Part shown: piece after piece, positions 42,193-53,394 of the stretch
Position numbering within the stretch: position 1 is the first letter of the stretch
How the letters are laid out: every line of letters starts with the position of its first letter
Source: Thalassia testudinum
Taxonomy: Eukaryota > Streptophyta > Magnoliopsida > Alismatales > Hydrocharitaceae
NCBI GenBank assembly: GCA_037157565.1
Contig: JAZHRO010000024.1
Coordinates: 211,295,501-211,359,500 of the forward strand
DNA: 64,000 nucleotides
Direction of reading: 5' to 3'
Translations under genes and position numbers: made by a program
Notes under the pieces: model-generated
Database searches by the model: none
What the model was told of the DNA's origin: nothing
What the model saw: the letters and a program-made list of their open reading frames with translations, nothing else

Positions 42193-43643
42193 CGAAAAAG
42201 TGCTGGAGGCTTACTGCCTCAGCACACGGGGTGAGGTCCCCGTCACCCACCCGGTTACCCGGTCTCGTCCGCGCTCACGCCCCGCGGACCTGACCCGACC
42301 CGACTTAGACTGACCTGCACTCCTCGCCCACCACTCACGCCGGTGGGCCTGGACCCGGGCGCGACCCGTACCCGGCTACCCGGCAGCTCTGGGAGAGCTA
42401 TCCTATGAGCGGATTCTGTGAGAGAGAGACGGAGGGGCGGGGGGTAGAGTAGGTTTTGCCCTCTGACGTAAACTCTGAAGTGTGCAGGCACAGGTGAAGA
42501 AGAAGGACCGCGGAAGAAGAAGGAAGCTGAGGGAGACACTGTAGCAACAAGCGGTTTAAGTCGTCTGATTGGAAAATCGGACGACGTCCTGAAGGGAAAA
42601 GAAGAAAGAAGGAGAGACGACGTCCTGACAGGAAAAAGAAAAGAAGAAAGAAGGAGATCTAAAGAACAACAGAAGAAGGCGAGGCAGAGGAGAACACAGG
42701 GAAGAACTCAAAGAAGAAGAGCACGAGAAGAAGATCTGAAGAAAGGAAAAGAAGAAGAACAGGACCGCTCTGCAGAAGAAAAAGGAAGAGCAGAAACAGC
42801 TGAAAGAAGAAGAAGAACATCACCACTGCAGAAGAAGAACATCACCACTGCAGATAAAGAAGAAGAAGATAACAGAAGATCTGAGACGAGGAGAAGCAAA
42901 GAGAAAAGAAGAAAAGACAACAAATTCTTTCTCTCTCTTTCTTTATTTTTGTAAAAGAAACATGTATATCTCTAGAATACAACTTGCTCCCTGAGTTCGA
43001 CCTCGGGAACTCTTTTATTTTCCGAGTAAAAAATTTATATATTTGAAATGTTGGCAATAACTGGCTATACTACAACGCTATAACAATAAAACCCGGTTAT
43101 CTCAACGAAGCCACAGCCTTTCACCTGTCCACCGCCACCTTCCTCATCTCCGGCCACCCTCCGACGAGACATTCCTGTTGCTCCGCAGCCCCACACGTCT
43201 CGCCGACCATCGCATAACCTCCTCCTCACCTCACTAAATAACCTCCACCCGTCCATAGGCCCTCTACGCCTCCAAAACTTCCCCTCGATCACACCCATCC
43301 GTTCGGCCACAAGGCGACTTAGGCACGGACGCCTAGGCCACCCCGCAGCCTACCACCTAACTCCTCACCTTCGCCGTGACACGGAGAAGGTCCCCCGGTG
43401 ATCTGATTAGGTCACGAGGCTCTTTTTGTGTCAGACAGATTTCAAGCTACGGTCACCATTGGCTGCAACTCGAGGAAGCTTCTTGCTTGCTCCAGGTCGC
43501 AGGACTGCAGGATTCTAGGTGCTGCAAACTTGGGCAGGTCTTGCGAAGACAGTCGACCCAGCGAGTGACACCACAGAGCCTGTAGTTGTGGGAATTGAAG
43601 GCACGGTCTGCTGCGGGTGCGCGAGAGAAAGCGGTGGGCATTA

Positions 43644-43686
43644 GTCCCACATCGGTAATTCACAAAGCACGTGTATCGTTTATATT
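43644..43686 (+). promoter_or_regulatory. snRNA-type USE and TATA box in the B 3' LTR
   Basis: GTCCCACATCG (43644-43654), 24 nt, then TTTATATT (43679-43686). Confidence 0.6.
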
Positions 43687-44618
43687 GTTTTTGTGATATG
43701 AGCCGGTTGCCTCCAGTTACACTTGGGGTGAGGTCCCTCACCTATTCTCACCGCCTTGTCTGTGAGTTCACCACACCGATCTGGCGACAGGACCCGACAC
43801 CATCCTGAGCACTCCTCGCACACCACCCTCACACTAGTACTCCTGGACCGGAGCGTGCAATCCGACCCATTTACCTGGCTTTGGGAGAGCGTGCTGAAGA
43901 GTGGTTTACATAGAGAGAGAGACGCGCGGGTGTGGGTAGAGGGATAGGTTTTGCTTTTCTTTGGTTTGTGCAGGGAAGGCAGAAGGAAGAAGTGAAGCTA
44001 ACACTTATCCGCTAAGGAGAAGAAGCAGAAGGAAGGAAGCCTTCGCAGAGGAAAAAGAGAAGGAATGGAAGAGGCGAGGGAAAAAGATAAGAGGAACTGA
44101 AGAAGTAAGAAGAAATAAAGAAAGGTAAAGACAAGCAGAAGAAGAAGAAGAGAAACTAAAGGTAAGGGAAACAGAACCAAGGAAGGAAGAAGAGAAAGCA
44201 GAGCCAAGGAAGAAGAAGAAGACCCATAGAGAGAAAGAAACTGCAGAGAAAAGAAGGAGAAAGAAGCAGGGCTGCAGAGAAGAAAGAAGAAGAAAGGAAG
44301 AAAATCAGAAGAAGAAGAATAAGAGAGGAGAGGAGAAAACATCTTTAAAGACATCTGATCCCATGATCAGATGTCCAAATTTCTTCTTTTTGCCACAATA
44401 ACCTTTTAAACTCATGCATTTATATTTGAATTAAGTTTTGAGTAATTAAGTGTTCAATTACATTCTTGAGATTAGTAATAAATTCCAATTGCTCCCTATG
44501 TTCGACCTCGGATACTTAGGTTTTCGAGTAATAAACTTTTATTTGTTGACAACGCTTGATCACATATACTACGACGTAACCAATTGTTAAAACACAATCG
44601 AGACACGTGAACAATACG

Positions 44619-44741
44619 ACATCCTTTATTGTGGTTTAAATTCATATCTATGTTAATCATTTGATTGAGAGATTTCCACCACATTAATTACTATGACATA
44701 TCCTCTATTGCTTTCACAAATAAGCGAAACTCTCTCCGTCA
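44619..44741 (+). repeat. Element C 3' LTR, piece 2
   Basis: The last 123 bp of the C LTR after element B and its duplication. It ends CTCTCTCCGTCA as in the 5' LTR. Confidence 0.9.
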
Positions 44742-45794
44742 TTTGCGTCCTCCGATCACCATCTGACGGTCAATAGCGCCTGTGCCCAATGGTTCTTCAA
44801 TTTCGCTCAAGGTGCGGATCGAATGTGCGCCCTTCGCTTCGCGACGAAGGTTCTAACCAACGCGTTACTCTGACTTTTTATTGTGTTTAGGTTTTAAGGC
44901 AACTTATTCTCGACCGTTGGATGAAGATCTAATGGTCAAGATCTTTCCTTTGATGAGGCATGAGGAGATCGGCGACGTGGATGCATCATGGCTGTTGGAT
45001 GGCCATCCAACGGCCCACAATGTGCGAGGAATGGCCTTCAGAGATGGAGCGGCGAGGAGGGGGCAGCTGTGATGGTGCCACGTGGCATCATCATGGTCGT
45101 CCATCTTCTTTTCCTTGTATCTGGTGATGTAGACCTCCGATTGGGTTGATTTTTGTGCTGTTGGATTGCGATCATTAATCCAGATCCATTTGTGTTGTTG
45201 GATCTTTGTCCTCTGGCTCCGTGGTCTCTGTTCTTCTGTGGACTACACACGATGCTTTGGTTGTCTAATCGAGATAATTTTGGAAGCGTTGGATTCCCGT
45301 CATCGTCTTGATCAGATCTGTACGGTCTAATCTATATCCGTGGCTTCGAATCATCTCTCATTAGTACATAAAATGATGATTTTATCTATGCAGCTAATCA
45401 AACTGACCATTATGCAAATTACAATGGTTATGCATGCATTGTCCCTAAGTTATGCTAGAATCCAGCTTAATTCAAGTGTTTTAGGTTGCATGATTGCTGT
45501 GCAATCACACTCACGATCGCACGCTGATCAAGCTTCAGATGATGCCTTACTTGCATGAGATAGCCCATCATCACACTCTGCTTCATCCACTGCACCATGT
45601 GGCATGTTCATCGTTGCTCGATGGAGATCAAATAGCGCTCATCCCACGAGCGCGCACTCGCTGCTAGTGTAAAGCGCAATAAGTGTAGACGTAGCTGCCT
45701 CTCGGCCACTCAGTAGTGATCGAGTGACTGAATTTCGCTCCCATCGCACGCTGAGGAGGCATTTGATTGGGGCTCGAACGTGTGTCCCACGCTT
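44742..45794 (-). mobile_element. Element G 5' LTR, piece 2
   Basis: This resumes the minus-strand LTR of G after element C. It carries GATGGTGCCACGTGGCATCA and GTCCATCTTC-like stretches shared with the third G piece (55828) and F (61485), and repeated CCGTTGGAT/ATCCAACGG palindromes (for example 44990-45020). At its right end it has the B-box half of a tRNA-like block (45769-45782). The open frames here are short and not conserved. Confidence 0.75.
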
Positions 45795-46260
45795 CACTAC
45801 TATAAAAATGGGTTATGCCATCAGTTACTTGCCGTTGGTTTAAAGCAAAGATATTTTTGCCGTCGCTTATTCAAAAAAGTGACAGAAAAGGTCAGTACTC
45901 AACCTACCAACGACAATTGGGAGACACGATGGTTATTAATATTTACCATTGGTTTATTAAGCCGTCGGTTATTTGAATAAACGATGGCAAAAGTGGGTAA
46001 AAATTAGAGAAAAAAATTTTAGGCGTGATGATGTGTACCCTTTACCGTCAATTTGAGTAATAAGCGACGGTACAAAAATTGCATGTGAAATTTGCGCGGG
46101 ATTAGTGACTTATACCGTTGGTTATTGGATTAAATGACGGTAAAAGTCAAGTTAAATTTAGCGGTGAAATTTTGGGCACGCTGGAAAGGGAACCGACAAT
46201 ATCATTTACCGTCAGTTTTTGAGAGAACTGACAGCATAGGTTCTTAAATCTATTTACTTA
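45795..46260. repeat. CACTA left end and subterminal repeats
   Basis: Several copies of a roughly 12-bp motif related to ACCGTCGGTTATT occur in alternating orientation, for example GCCGTCGGTTATTTGAATAA near 45960 and AATAAGCGACGGTA near 46060. Such arrays are the binding sites of the second CACTA protein (TNPA class). Confidence 0.8.
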
Positions 46261-48419
46261 CTGCGACCTACTATTCATCTTCCTCATCCAAACCCTCGCG
46301 CTGCCCCCTCGTGTCGAGCACCTCCACACCCTCCTCCTCGCGTCGCCCCCTCCTCCTTAGGTGAATCCCCATCCTTGTCGTCGTCATCCCCCCTTCTCCT
46401 TCTCCTCCTCGTCCTCCTCCTCTGCACCCTACTCCCCTCCTCCACAGCAACTCGCCCTACTCCTCCTCCTCCTCTACTGCTCCTCGCCCTCCTCCTCCTC
46501 CGCTAGCACCCTCGCCTTCCTCCTCCTCCGCCAACGGCATTGTCCTCTTCCTCCCCGACCCAGCGATGCCCTTCTCCTCCTCTTCCTTGGTTCTGACCCA
46601 TCCTCCTCCTCCACCATGCGCCCCCTCCCCCTTCCTCCATCGTTCCTCCCCCTCCTCCTCCTCCGTAGCTCCTCACCTTCCTCCTCCTCCTCAACTCCCC
46701 CCTTATGCTCCACTTCCTTAGTAGGCCCCCTCCTCCTCCTCCTCTTCCTTGGTTCCTTCCCTCCTCCTCCTCCTCCTACAAACCTTGTCCTCCTACTCCT
46801 CCCGATCCTACTACCCCCTCCTCCTCCTTGTCCTATCGGCCTCCTCCCCTTCCTCCCAATCCTACTACCCCCTCCTCATCCTCCTTCTCCTATCCCTATC
46901 GCTGCCTGACGACCTCCTCTTCCTCTTCCCCCACTACCCTCCTCCTCCTCCTCTTAGTGCTACCTATGCAGCTAGCCTTTCTCCCCCTCTTCCTCTTGTC
47001 CTCCTCCTCGTCCACCTCCTATCGCCCTCCTCCTCCTATTTCCACCACTACCGTCATCTCAATTTTATAAGTTGTAAATTTTTTGAATAATATGATAATA
47101 TGCTATTTAATCAAATGTGTTTATGAAATTACAGGTTATCGGTGATGATCATTCTCGGAAGCTGAAGTCGTTGGAGGTTAGATGTTTTTTATTTATTGTA
47201 ATAATATTTTAGGCTTTTGTTAGGTAGTGTGGCTTGTATGATTTATTATGAATGTGGGGTGTGCCCACTTGTTTGATTGAATGAAATTTAATGTGGAGTG
47301 TGCCCACTTTTATGATGAGTATTATTTTGCTATGCAGGTTTATAGAAAATTGAAAATATAAGGGGAAACTCTATCAATTCTTTTTCAAAATTGTTTCAAT
47401 GTTTAGTTGGGATCAATATATGTAGTTTAGGTTTGGTATTCGATTGTGTATATGGTGCTTGACCTAGGGTTTTAGGATTTGAGTTGGGAGAGGGTTATGG
47501 TGGTTGGGTTGGGCTAGGGTTTAGACATTTAGTTTGGGTCAAGGTTAGGGTTTTATGATTTGATAAGGGTTTAGGTTAGGGTTAGGGTTTTCACTTGCTC
47601 TCGCCCTTAGTTTGCTTGTTCAATTTGAGTTAGGGTTTAGGATTATAATTTTAATTTCTTTTACTTTTGAAATTGTGGGCTATCAGTGTTAGGTACACTC
47701 GGAGGCTTCAGTAGTTTAAGATATATATATATACATTCAACCTTTTTAATTTAATTGAATGATATTGTAGTTTTTGGTAAATTTTTTAATGTTTAAATTA
47801 GTTATTGTTTAGATACACACACTTTCTAAACAAGATATATGCATGCGAGGCCAAACATTAGGTATTCTAACCCCTACGGTAAAAGTCCTCCCAGTCAAAT
47901 TGTGCCAAATTACTCCCCCGTTGAGACTTATGATCATGTTATATTCACAACGCAGGAAGTGTATATATACCTCACTTACATGTATGATGCATTATTTTTA
48001 TAGCATGCTATAAGACTTGACCAACTTTAGTTCGATGAAGTACCGAACTAAAGAAAGTCCTTAAAGATTTGATGATAACTTAGTTTTGCTCATTACATGT
48101 AACCATGTGCAGTGAAATTTTAGTTGCTTATTCCTGCTATTCTCTGGTATACCAACTAATCTTATCTAGTTTCTTGCGGTGCCCTTAATTGGGTGTTAAA
48201 GGAAATCTAACTAAGGTTAGTATTGGGGGGTATACTGGAGAAGTGCGAGGAGATGCTACCTAAATTTCACCGCACTAAGGTTACATGTAACAAGCAAAAC
48301 TAAGTTATCATCAAATCTTTAAGGATGGGCTATAAAGTGAAAATCTTAATCAACATACACCAAATTTGGTCATTTCCCTTCCTAATAAGTGATTTGTTTA
48401 CATTAAATTTTATGTTATA
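46261..48419 (+). other. CACTA 5' region: pyrimidine-rich stretch, telomere-like patch, no clear gene
   Basis: From 46280 to 47060 the plus strand is almost all C and T (CCTCCTCCTC runs). It is open in several frames as Pro/Ser/Leu-rich peptides; this is compositional, not a gene. From 47450 to 47600 there is a patch of degenerate TTTAGGG-like repeats. From 47880 to 48330 two stretches resemble each other in inverted orientation (TTACATGTAACCATGTGCAG near 48094 and TTACATGTAACAAGC near 48280). Confidence 0.5.
47450..47605 (+). repeat. Degenerate telomere-like TTTAGGG patch
   Basis: Many copies of TAGGGTT or GGTTAGGG spaced 5 to 30 bases apart, clustered best at 47565-47592 (TTTAGGTTAGGGTTAGGG). 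The plant telomere unit is TTTAGGG. Confidence 0.5.
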
Positions 48420-51400
48420 ATGGATAAATCTTGGATTAGATTTCGGGGTTCAGATTACACCAAATATAAGGATGGAGTAATTTCATTCCTGTATTGGGCC
48501 TTTCATGATGATAGGAAGATATTTAGGCAAAGAGGTTAAGTCGATAATATCTTCTGGCCATGTAGAAGATGTTTGAATAGTTCCTTGCATGAAAGTAATA
48601 CTATGCTTGAGCATTGCATTTGTAATGGGTGTGGCAACATTACACTGCTTGGGTAGCTCAGGGAGAGTTGACTAAGAAAGTCATAAACAATGAGAACACT
48701 GTTGACCAAGAGATCGATGAGAACATAACTGATAGCGGAGGTGAAGAAATAAAAAAAATGTGTAACGAAATGAGAGCAGGAGAGGATATAAATACAGACG
48801 AGGAAGATCCATTCAGTTGTGATCCATTCTATGATGCTGTTAAGGCGGCTGAGGATCCTATTACTCTCGATGTTATAAAAATGTCAAAGTTGTCATTTTT
48901 GTTGAAGATGTTTCAATTGAAGGTAATGAATAGGGCTAGTACTAAATTCATGTTAGAAATACTTCAGTTTATTGCTAAGCTGTTGAATAACCCTGATAGT
49001 TTTCCGACTTCATAGTATATGGTAAGGAAACAAATTCGTAAGCTTGGTTTGGATTATTAGAAAATTGATGCATGTCCGAATGACTGCATTCTTTTCATAA
49101 GTGAATTCACAAATGAAGATAAAAATGAAAGTAAGAGGAAACAACCTCAGAAAGTTTTTCGTTACTTTCCACTGACACCTAGGCTTCAACGCCTTTTTAT
49201 ATCAACTAAAACTACACGGTGGATGACATGGCACCAGGATTGTAAATCTCAAGATAGAAGAATATGTCATCCTACTGATTTAGAGTGGTAGAGATTTGAT
49301 GAAAGAAATAATTTATTCACTTTAGAAGCAAGGAACGTATGATTGGATCTTGCAAGCGATGGACTCAATCCATTTAAGAGTATGTACTTGTCGTACTCTA
49401 TATGTCCAGTGTTAATGGTCACTTATAACTTATCTCCCTAGTTGTGTATGAGATCGTCATTCATGATGCTAACCCTATTAATCCCAGATCCAAAACAACC
49501 AGGAAATGCAATAGATGTTTATCTCCAGCCATTAATCGATGAACTAAAATAGTTGTGGTATACCAGCGTGAAGATGTATGATGCAGAAAAAAAGAATTTT
49601 ACAATATGCATGCAGCATTGTTGTGGACCATAAATGACTTCCTGGCATACGCAAATTTGTTAGGTTAAAGCACTAAAGGAAAGCTTGCTTGCCCAGTCTG
49701 TATGGAAGAACTCATCACCTACGATTATCGGAAAGTAAGAAATTCTATTACTTAGGACATCGTAGATTTATACCTATTGAACATAGATGGCGAACGTCAT
49801 AGTTCAAGAGTAAATTTGATGGTAGGACATGTCAGTATTCAAAGAAAAATCCAAAGAATAAACTTAGTACAGATTCTATTAGGTTTCCAGGTCAGGTTAT
49901 AATGGAGAGATTACAAAAAATGGGTGAGATACGGTTGGGTCGACCATTCAAACAAGACTTGACGGCCTCGAGGAATTTTGGATTTCGAAAGAGAAGCATT
50001 TTTTTTATGAAGCTACCATACTGGAAAGATCTTACAATACATCATAATTTATATGTTATGCACATCGAAAAAATGTGATGGATAACATCTTAGACGTATT
50101 AAATCTAATCGATGATCTGAAGGACATGATTAAAACAAGGAAAGACATGAAGAGTTTGGGGATACGTCCGGAGCTACATATTCATAAGGATGATGGCTAC
50201 TTCCCACCTACTATTTACAACTTGAATCAAGACCAGAAGAGTAGACTGTTCTTCTTAAAGGGAATTCAGCTGCCAGATGAGTTTTCATCATAGCTTTCTC
50301 ATTGTGTGAATCAATCACAGAAAAAGATATCTGGCTTGAAAAGTCATGACTCCCACGTTTATATGCAAGTATTATTTCCACTAGCGATACGAGGGATATT
50401 GACAAGCCAGTTGTTGATTCATTCACAGAGATTAGCAGGTTTGTCAAAGCTTTTTGTTCGAAGACGCTACAAAATGATATGCTAGATCACTGGGATAAAT
50501 AAATAGTCATTACTCTCTGTAAGATGGAACAGATTCTTCCTCCAACCTTCTTTGATGTATGGGTTCATCTCACCCTGCATCTTAAAAATGAAGCGAGAAT
50601 CAGTGGACCTATATAATTCAAATGGTGTATCCTGTGGAACGATTTTTGAAAAAGCTTAAAGATTATGTTTTGAACAAGGCAAAGTCGGAAGCATCCATTG
50701 TAGAAGGGTATCTCGTGGAGGAATGCATAAATTTTACTTCCATGTACATGAATGAAATAGACAACCGCTTCAATAAACTTCAAAGGAACTATGAGGGGGA
50801 ATACAATGACAATGATGAAGAATGTTTGTCAATTTTTGATATCAGAGGAAGGTCAATTCTTCATACAAAGTACAAGGTAATTTCAGAAAATGACAAACGT
50901 TGCGCATATCTATATATTTTAAAATAAATTCTTGAAATTGATCCATTTTATGAGGAATTCGAGCGATTACCTCTCTCAAGGATAACTGAATTTGGCTTCT
51001 TAGATTGGTTTAAAGACTGGATTAATCAATTGAAAGAGGATAAGGACCCACGATGGGTACCAGATTTTGATGTAATTGCCAATTCAGCATTACATTATAC
51101 ACATTACCACTCTGGGTATATAATAAATGGGTTCATATTCAGGATAAAAGAAATTAATGATAGAAAGGTTACACAACAAGCCGGAGTTGTTGATTCAGAT
51201 CTTTCAACAGGTTCAGATGGATATTATGGTAAAATCAGAGAAATTGTGGAGATCAGCTTCAGATTTGATCATAGAGTTGTCCTATATAAATGTCATTGGT
51301 TTGTTATTTTAAAGAGGGCACCGGTTTCAAAATGTAGAAGAAACACAATTTCTTGAGTTCAAATCCTAATCATCAAATTCTTTAATCTGATGAACCATTC

Positions 51401-51560
51401 ACATTGGCATGTCAAGCAGCACAAGTTTTTTACGTCCCCGATAATTGCCAAAGGGGATGGGTTATACCCATAAAATAGTACCACGCAACCATTTTGACGC
51501 ACAGTCTGAAGCATACCAAGAATTTCTAGAAGAAGGTCATTTATTTGCAACCGATGTTGA
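48420..51560 (+). pseudogene. TNP2-like CACTA transposase remains
   Basis: This is the transposase of plant CACTA elements, which cuts at the terminal repeats. It begins at ATG 48420 (MDKSWIRFRGSDYTKYKDGV, then SFLYWAF), the usual TNP2 start. Then follow the acidic linker (48629-49015), YFPLTPRLQRLFISTKTTRW (near 49167), HPTDLEW (near 49270), the IDVYLQPLIDELK stretch (near 49510), LHIHKDDGYFPPTIYNL (50185-50230), GLKSHDSHVYMQV (50335) and MVYPVERFLKKLK...KAKSEASIVEGYLVEECINF (50622-50750). These match the family order. Many stops and several frameshifts break it, so it is inactive. Confidence 0.85.
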
Positions 51561-51753
51561 CATCTAAGGTTAGTAATAATTTCTTTACTTTATTTCATAT
51601 CTGTTTAAATGAAATTTATATTGAAATTGAAATTTATAAGGGCATATATGTCATTACAAAGGAGGTTTGGAGTAAAATTGAAATTCATGTCTATTGATTT
51701 ACATATTAATGATGTTTAATTATATTAATTATTGCCTTTTTTATGTGTTATAG

Positions 51754-53390
51754 ATGAAGTTGTTTAAGAAAAACCCAAATGAAAAGGTCCTCCTGAGACA
51801 CAGCCCTCCACGCAGCTTGATTCGTCTCCTCAGGCTCAGCCACCCCCCCCACCCCCCCACAACAGGCTCAGCCACGCCTTCGACAGCAAGTTCAGCCACC
51901 CACCTAGTCACATTTCGTACGACCTGGGGAGATGGAATGTTTACTACATATGGGGGGGAAGGGAAAGAGGATGGGATTGCTCAGACCTTGCCAGACTGAG
52001 TAGAGGATGATCCAGATTATGGAGGATCAGATGAGGAGGAGGCGGGAGAGGAGGGAGAGGAGGGCAAGGAGGCAGAGGATGAGATGGTGGGGAGTATGTC
52101 CCCAATTCATGTCGACCCCTCAGCAGCGAGCTCAAGTTTCGGTAAGAAATCATATATCTTTAAGAAGTAAATTACTTATATGTTTTAAAGTTTATTATAA
52201 CTTCAAAAGTATATAATGAATATGATTAATGTTTACGTAGGTAGAGTAGCAAGAGGACGGGGGAAGACAAAAAGTCTAGACCTCTAGCATATCCCCAAGG
52301 GCGTGAGAATAATGATTAGGCTTAAAACCACAGGGGAGGCAGAGAATTACCCGAGCTTTATCAATCGAGTGGACACAATTGTTAAGTCCATTGTGCCCAT
52401 TTGCTACTTCGACTGGAGGAAGGTGCCCGCAGAGCTGAAGAGGCAGTTCCTCCATCAATTGGAGGTAATTTTATTTATAAAAGTTATTTCTTTTATAACT
52501 TTATCTTAAAATTACTATAAAGTAAGATTGACCAATATTTTTGAAAATTAATGTAGGCAAATTGCAATTGGGGTGACGAACCCAATGCCTCCCGATATAT
52601 TCTTAAGCACGTCGCCAAAATCCACAAGGATTGGAGGACGGAGACGAAGAGAAATGGAAGAATTTTTAAACATTTACATTTTTTATATACATACTTTCTT
52701 ATATTAATTCTAACAATTTATATTTGGTATTTAGTTTTTCTCAAACAAGAGTTCACCAGAGGAGGCAATGGATGATGCTCCTCTTGATGTCATGGCTAAC
52801 GATTGGAAGAAGGCATGCGAGCATTAGCTGGATCCGAAGATGGAGGTTAGTAAGTAATTAAAAATTATTTCATTAATTTCATATATCTTAAATTTATAAA
52901 AAAAATTATTGTATATGTCTACAGGAGCAAGCAAAACAAAAAAAAAAAACACCAATAGGGTTAAAGCTCCACCACAGACCCATTGTTTGGGTCAAAGGAG
53001 CATCAAGACAGTCAGGAGCCATTATGTAAGTGTTAGAACTACTTTACAGTTGAATATTACTTAATTTTTAAGTTATTTTAACCTAATTATATCATTTTTA
53101 TACTTTCAGTCCGCTACACATGATGGCATTGAAATGAATAGGATGGATATCTACGAGGTCACCCACAGTAAGGCTGCAGCTGAGAGTGCTCATAAGTGGA
53201 TTCATTAGTCATACCAGGAGAAACACGTAAGTTTCCTAAAATCAAAAAATTTATAACTTTGTCTATATATATTATAATAGTATTTTTCAAAACATTTAGG
53301 ATCAAATGGTATAAGTAGTACATCCCCCCACTGACGAGACCTCCGAGAGCTTCCAGCAGCCTTTAGAAGTAGAGGAGGCATTTAGGAGAG
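51754..53390 (+). pseudogene. Second CACTA protein remnant (plant En/Spm Ptta-type domain)
   Basis: Exon-like pieces separated by AT-rich, intron-like gaps: Pro-rich 51754-52000, acidic 52000-52140, then IMIRLKTTGEAENY...ICYFDWRKVPAELKRQFL (52310-52460), the continuation 52556-52665 (WGDEPNASRYILKHVAKIHK), 52740-52850 and 53115-53230. The W-R-VP---K--L pattern is that of the TNPA/Ptta domain family of CACTA elements, which binds subterminal repeats. In-frame stops (for example near 52827 and 53207) show decay. It lies downstream of the transposase in the usual order. The 3' end is cut by element E. Confidence 0.65.
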
Positions 53391-53394
53391 TGAT

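Larger units (their letters stand above)
40315..43123 (+). mobile_element. Solo LTR A' (relative of the A LTR)
   Basis: A 2809-bp LTR starting TGATGAGAACCTCATCA and ending CAGCCTTTCA, with exact flanking duplications CCTGT (40310-40314 and 43124-43128). It matches the A LTR closely at its left end and more loosely in the purine tract and last 100 bp, so it is a sister subfamily. TATAAATA lies at 41239. Removing it joins CTCGATTGTCCCTGT to CCACCGCCACC, which lines up with the homologous part of the A and A' LTRs (near 41610). Confidence 0.92.
32598..44613 (+). mobile_element. Element B: non-autonomous Athila relative with an unknown ORF
   Basis: It is bounded by TGATGAGAGCC... and ...ACACGTGAACA with the exact duplication ATACG (32593-32597 and 44614-44618). 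The 5' LTR is 32598-34551; the 3' LTR starts at 38996 and contains solo LTR A'. The 4.4-kb interior has a PBS, the same leader block as A, a reading frame unrelated to gag-pol, the 3' hairpins, and two PPT motifs. I find no capsid, protease, RT or integrase remnant. The LTRs differ at about 13 sites over the first 700 bp, so B is older than A but younger than C. Confidence 0.9.
38996..44613 (+). repeat. Element B 3' LTR (with solo LTR A' inside)
   Basis: It starts TGATGAGAGACTCATCA. Without the A' insert and one CCTGT copy it is about 2804 bp. It keeps the part missing from the 5' LTR: TATAAATT at 39928, GC-rich stretches at 39900-40310 and 43124-43390. Also present are the USE/TATA unit at 43644-43686, a purine tract (43980-44340), and a perfect hairpin ACATCTGATC-CCAT-GATCAGATGT (44351-44374). 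Confidence 0.9.
3054..44741 (+). mobile_element. Element C: old Athila-type retrotransposon, host of A, B and D
   Basis: This is a plus-strand Ty3/gypsy element bounded by TGATGAGTCC... and ...TCTCCGTCA. The flanking duplication is TCTGC (3049-3053) and TTTGC (44742-44746), one transition apart. Removing the inserts leaves LTRs of about 1.75 kb: 3054-4502 plus 18371-18673, and 30954-32597 plus 44619-44741. The LTRs differ at roughly 20-25 places in the first 370 bp, so C is clearly older than A or B. The interior holds gag (19917-21530), protease (25558-26181) and RT-RNaseH-INT (26151-29369), all decayed. C is inserted in the LTR of G. Confidence 0.9.

Noticed and set aside
46361..47090. Pro/Ser/Leu-rich frames in the CACTA 5' region
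   Set aside because: They come from a pyrimidine-only stretch open in several frames, without start context or domain.
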